DNA from: Toxotes chatareus
Taxonomy: Eukaryota; Chordata; Actinopteri; Toxotidae
Assembly (NCBI GenBank): GCA_016801885.1
Contig: CM028886.1
Location: 3,916,501-3,980,500 of the forward strand
Direction of reading: 5' to 3'
Length of the DNA stretch: 64,000 nucleotides
Shown: piece after piece, positions 60,448-64,000 of the stretch
How positions within the stretch are numbered: the stretch's first letter is position 1
How the letters are laid out: the number at the start of each line of letters is the position of its first letter
The notes under the pieces: generated by a model
What the model was told of the DNA's origin: nothing
The model's input: the letters and a program-made list of their open reading frames with translations, nothing else
The model's database searches: none
Made by a program: the position numbers and the translations under genes

Positions 60448-60560
60448 CCCGCTTACCAATGTTCGCCTATCACGGTCCATCTCGACCTCGTCGTCTGTTC
60501 GTCAGACCCGCCGGGTTGTTGTTTTTTCGCACCGCCTGTCAGTCCTCTGAGAAGAAGAGC

Positions 60561-60945
60561 AGGAGGAAGCGTCTTTTAAAACACTGATTTGTTTGTTGTT
60601 TGTTTTGGGGTTTTTTTTCTCTTTTCTTTCCTCCTTCTTCTTTTAAATAACCAGCTGCTGTCATGCACACGTAGAAAGAGAGAGAGAGAGAGATAACAAG
60701 AGAGGAACCGGGAAGCGGGAGTTGTTTTGGGTTTCTTTCTTTTTTTTTTTTCTTTCTTTTTTTTTCTACCCTGTCCAAACTTGAAGAAGACGCGTTTTCC
60801 AGGCGGTGTTATATGCTCTCCAGTGCTGAAGTGCTGCGTTTCAGGTTGGTGTGGGAGATTTATTTTTCACTCAACTTGTCCTCCTTGTCCTCCTTTTACT
60901 CCCTCCTTTAGAGGGTAATGTGTCCATTTGAACTATTGCTCCTGT

Positions 60946-60977
<32 letters not shown>

Positions 60978-61716
60978 TTTAAGGTCATTAAAAAATCCTG
61001 ACCTGGATCCGGACTGCATCCGGGTCTGGATTCCTTTGGCCCCCTATTTGTGGGGAATTAGTTGCCTCATTGCATGCTATGAATGGGAGAGTTCATGATC
61101 TTTTTGCGTGGGGGTGGATGATTTTGCCCTTTTTCGCTCTTTGATAACAGCATTCCAGGTCATGTTCATCAGCACCGTGCTTTAACCTGCATGCAGTATC
61201 ACCCATGAGTACTTTTCTAGTGCAGTTTTGTAAATGAACACATCTTGTATTAGTTGAGTATTACACGGATAAGGCGTCTAACCGTAAAAGTTTACCCAGG
61301 GCGCTCAAATAATGTATTAATTGTCAGCTTCAGCCTCAGTCAGTGGCTTTCTGCCTGTGCACTGAAGCACCTGTGGGTAAAGCAGCCACAGAGTCCATCT
61401 TCCCTCCCTATCTGCTCCTCTCTTGTCCTTTTTCTTTCCCCACTTTAACTTTTGATGACTACCATAATGAGTCAGCAACTGTCTATTTTTGAGTTTCCCA
61501 GAAGCTGCTTTTTTTTCCCCCCCCCATCCCAAAGTTGTAAACTTATGGCTTGCCGTGAATATCTCTCTGCACTTGCAAAATCTAAAAATAAAAGTTCACA
61601 CCTGTAAAGTCATGTAACTGATTTTCTGTGTGTGTGTGTGTGTGTGCCTGTGTGTGTGTCAGTCACAGTGTAGTGATGTTGTGGCCTTTCGCCTCCCTTT
61701 CCTTCCGAGCGCCGCC
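60561..61716. other. satb1 5' region, no coding exon
   Basis: T-rich runs (60739-60767, 60945-60967), AG repeats (60676-60693) and a C run (about 61520). No credible coding exon. Confidence 0.5.
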
Positions 61717-61863
61717 ATGAATGTGAAGCCACACGAAGTGACTCAGAAACTGAATTACGTTAGTTTCCCCCTCTCTGCGTGCACCGCAGAAGAACCTTGT
61801 TCCTTGAACTGCACTGTATTCATTCAAGTGGAATCTCCCAGCAAATTAATGTGTTTGCACTAA
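61717..61863 (+). other. Short ORF with optimal Kozak context upstream of satb1
   Basis: GCCGCCATGA opens a 48-codon frame (MNVKPHEVTQKLNY...) that ends at 61863, about 0.4 kb before the satb1 coding exon. It follows a (TG)n tract (61628-61645). It could be an upstream ORF in an unspliced satb1 leader, an alternative exon or chance; no homologue recognised. Confidence 0.2.
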
Positions 61864-62226
61864 AACCGGGGCTTGTTTGCCCCCTCTCGCATGGGAATCT
61901 CTAGCGGGACACCCATACATAATACATGCGTTGAAAAATAGGAACATTGCGGTGGCACGAAAACGTCACCGTGGCCCGAGTCATCATTACTGAAGCGAAT
62001 TGACAGTTACTGCCGTAATGGGTCTGTTCTCAGAGGTCTCAATTACTTAAAGCACTTTTTTCCTTCTTCTTTTTTTTTTTTTACTCTATAAAATATGTCC
62101 CTTCACGTCTTCACATGTCAGTGATATCAACACAAAAGATTTTGTAGCTGTTCGTTCTCGTGCCTCTCTTTATGCTGCACACATATCTCCTCTGACAGCT
62201 GTATCATTCTGTCCCTATCTCCCCAG

Positions 62227-62254
62227 GTGATAGTGAGCAGAGGTGCTGAGAATG
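62227..62254 (+). other. satb1: satb1 5'-UTR portion of the first coding exon
   Basis: 28 nt between the acceptor AG (62225-62226) and the start codon. Confidence 0.75.
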
Positions 62255-62465
62255 ATGGAACATCTCAGCGAGGCGTGTCTGGGCAAGGAGAACTCTGAGC
62301 TGGTCAACAGCATGGCAGAGGCCAAGGCCCCGCCGGCCAAGCTGCCGCGGCTGGAGCAGAACGGCAGCCCCCTGGGCCGGGCCAGGCTGGGCAGCACTGG
62401 GGCCAAACTGTCCGGGGTACCGTACAAACCCACCAGCCACCTGCTGAAGACCTGCCACAAGAGAG
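62255..62465 (+). CDS. satb1: SATB homeobox 1, first coding exon (gene runs off right edge)
   Basis: SATB1 is a nuclear matrix-associated chromatin organiser that binds AT-rich base-unpairing regions. This exon gives residues 1-70 plus one base: MEHLSEACLGKENSEL, then [20 protein letters not shown] and GSTGAKLSGVP, aligning closely with the human SATB1 N-terminus (MDHLNEATQGKEHSEM... [20 protein letters not shown]). SATB2 lacks the LGSTGAK spacing and the KxxHLxKT tail. The block around 26-45 corresponds to the reported nuclear localisation region. The acceptor is TCTCCCCAG at 62226 and the donor AGAGAG|GTAAGA at 62465/62466. Two in-frame ATGs occur (62252 and 62255); the second has A at -3 and G at +4 and matches the human start. 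The ULD/CUTL, CUT and homeobox exons are not in the window. Which teleost copy (a or b) cannot be told. Confidence 0.95.
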
Positions 62466-62504
62466 GTAAGAGGGAGAGAGCGTGTTTGTGGGTCTGGACT
62501 AACA

Positions 62505-62985
62505 CTGAAATGATTAGCTGATTAGTCATGTACTTGATCAAAAGAAAGCTCATGAACAACCATTTAAAGTTTTTTAAACATTTTCTGCTTCCAGCATCTT
62601 AAATGCAAAGATTTACAGATTTTCTCAGTTTCATGTGATCGCATATTTTTGGGGTTTTGGACTGTTTACTGAACAACACAGTCGATTTGGAGACTTCGCC
62701 TTGAGGGGCACTTCTCTCGATGAATTGATTAGTTGATTGACAGAAATTTAATCACCAACAAACAAGTCATTTTTTTCCAGCAGAAATACCAAACACGTGC
62801 ATGTGTGAGGATTTGCTGCTTCATTTTTTTTTTGTCTATTGTGACAGACGACTGAATTTCTGGGGGTTTGAACTGGAATTTTTCGTAGGAATCTTTCTGA
62901 CATTTTACAGGCAGAATGAGAAAGTAATCGGCAGGTTAACTGATGATGAAATGAATCATTAGTTGCAGCCCTAATTTATGCCACT
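62505..62985. repeat. Common teleost interspersed repeat, probably two nested or tandem copies
   Basis: GATTAGCTGATTAGTCATG, TTTTCTGCTTCCAGCATCTTA, TTTGGGGTTTTGGACTGTTT and GGAGACTTCGCCTTGAG are followed by a second pass: GATTAGTTGATTGACAGAAA, GTGAGGATTTGCTGCTTCA, TTTCTGACATTTTACAGGC, AATCGGCAGGTTAACTGATG and ATTAGTTGCAGCCCT. These phrases, in this order, belong to a very frequent fish repeat with 'ATTAATCGATTA'-type ends. No coding capacity; class not determined. Confidence 0.65.
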
Positions 62986-64000
62986 CCATAGACTAAACAA
63001 TTCCTTAATTAATTGAATATTTGACAAAATAATCAATAAAGTAATTAAATGTTAGTTGCCGACTCTTCTATACACACTGATTATGAAACAAATATACTTA
63101 GTTTTGTGTGCATTTGTGCTTGAGTAGAGAAGAATAAACCACGTAAATATAGGAAAGCTATTTGAATGCGGTTTGAATAGCCCCCCTCCCACAGACACAT
63201 ACACACCATCTTCCACCCACCACCACCCCCTGCATGCGCTCCAAAACTCTTAAACCTTTTTACAGGGCATCTGTAGTCATCTCAGCACACACTCTCACAC
63301 ACACACACACACACACAGTCCCACTTATTTGCCCAGACAATAGCTAATAGAAGAACATTGTGAGAATTATTCCTGTGTCGTGCTGCATAGCGCTGTGTCA
63401 CAGCTCCTCTCTCCAGCCGCAGCCCCCCTGCGCCGGCATTTGTTTATTAAGGGAAAGTTTCAGTCCTTTAAGAGCCATTGCTGTTTAAAGGGAGCCTTTA
63501 CTTTGAGATTATGACATAGCTTTTTAATATAACTGGTGTCGTCTTGTGAAAAACATGGCGGGCAGATCTATCTAAAATATGAACCTTTTTATGATTGTGT
63601 TTTTTTTTTGTGTGTGTGTTTTTTTAGTGGGTCGGAAATGAGTTTCTAGACCTGCAGATTTGGAGTTGTAATGGCACTTGGCCGCTAAGGCTCGTCTGTT
63701 TGCTTTTTTGGCTGGTTTGGTTTTCTTTGGGCAAGAGGGACTCGGGAGCTCTTGGAATGTGGCTGTGTGAGTGTCCTCAGACGGGCCGTTTCTCTTATTT
63801 GCTCCTTTAATCTACGTGTCGCACTCCAGCTGAGAGAGCCTAATTTTTCACCTTCATCATCTCTGCTTCTCTTGGCCTCCTACAACGTTTGTTCCTCCAA
63901 GCCTTCTCATGGCTCCCCCCTCCTCTCCCCTTTCCTCCCGTCAGTTTTTTTAGTTTCTTCCTGGGTAAAGGGTGAAGCAGCCGATGGAGGTGGGCGGTCC
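62986..64000. other. satb1 intron, no exon recognised
   Basis: Contains a short (CA)n at 63295-63318 and AT-rich sequence. The next SATB1 exon (the MLPVFCVVE block) is not found before the window ends. Confidence 0.55.

Larger units (their letters stand above)
59451..60560 (+). promoter_or_regulatory. satb1: CpG-island-like satb1 promoter / 5'-UTR region
   Basis: A (TTTA)n tract (59451-59489) is followed by a purine-rich stretch with GAGAG repeats (59600-59670). A CpG-dense block runs from about 59860 to 60540, with GGCCGCCCGTCCGCCGATAC and CTAACGGCCGCCGTTGCCG. TAACGTTG at 60372-60379 echoes the rab5a/efhb promoter motif. It lies about 2 kb upstream of the satb1 coding exon. Possible donors are CACTT|GTAAGC at about 60270 and AG|GTTGGT at about 60844; neither is proven. 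Confidence 0.55.

Overview
The window is vertebrate nuclear DNA, almost certainly from a ray-finned (teleost) fish. The coding exons are short and split by GT-AG introns. Long (CA/TG)n and (CT)n microsatellites are frequent, and several repeats look like common teleost interspersed elements. The encoded proteins are recognisable vertebrate orthologues. I see no bacterial, viral or CRISPR-type content.

Layout. (1) 1-4.8 kb: 5' part of rab5a on the minus strand. Two coding exons are present and the rest lies beyond the left edge. (2) 4.0-5.4 kb: compact head-to-head promoter between rab5a and efhb. It is packed with palindromic GCTAACGTTAGC-type motifs and has a consensus RFX X-box 158 bp before the efhb start codon. 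(3) 5.3-10.15 kb: complete efhb (CFAP21-like, ciliary EF-hand protein) on the plus strand. I rebuilt 13 coding exons encoding 586 aa, including one GC-AG intron. (4) 12.85-16.72 kb: complete maip1 on the minus strand, convergent with efhb. Five coding exons encode 272 aa; the protein is a mitochondrial m-AAA protease partner. (5) 16.8-47.4 kb: about 30 kb without recognisable protein-coding genes. It holds microsatellites, a 5'-truncated LINE, TIR-bearing and other teleost repeats, and single-copy-looking blocks that resemble conserved regulatory elements, including octamer (POU) and CAGCTG E-box clusters. (6) 47.5-64 kb: 5' end of satb1 on the plus strand. There are two candidate promoter/5'-UTR exon regions (about 47.6-48.15 kb and 59.5-60.6 kb) and the first coding exon (62255-62465). 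The rest of the gene lies beyond the right edge.

How it fits together. rab5a (early endosome GTPase), efhb (axoneme) and maip1 (mitochondrial matrix) are unrelated housekeeping or ciliary genes next to a regulatory gene desert that probably serves satb1, a chromatin organiser. A CTCF-like motif at 17.1 kb sits where the gene-dense block meets the desert. From memory, human RAB5A, EFHB and SATB1 lie together on 3p24, whereas MAIP1 lies beside SATB2 on 2q33. The order here therefore mixes the two SATB neighbourhoods.

Limits: exon borders were set by eye from splice consensus, reading frame and remembered family sequence. All regulatory and repeat-family calls are motif-based and were not checked by alignment.
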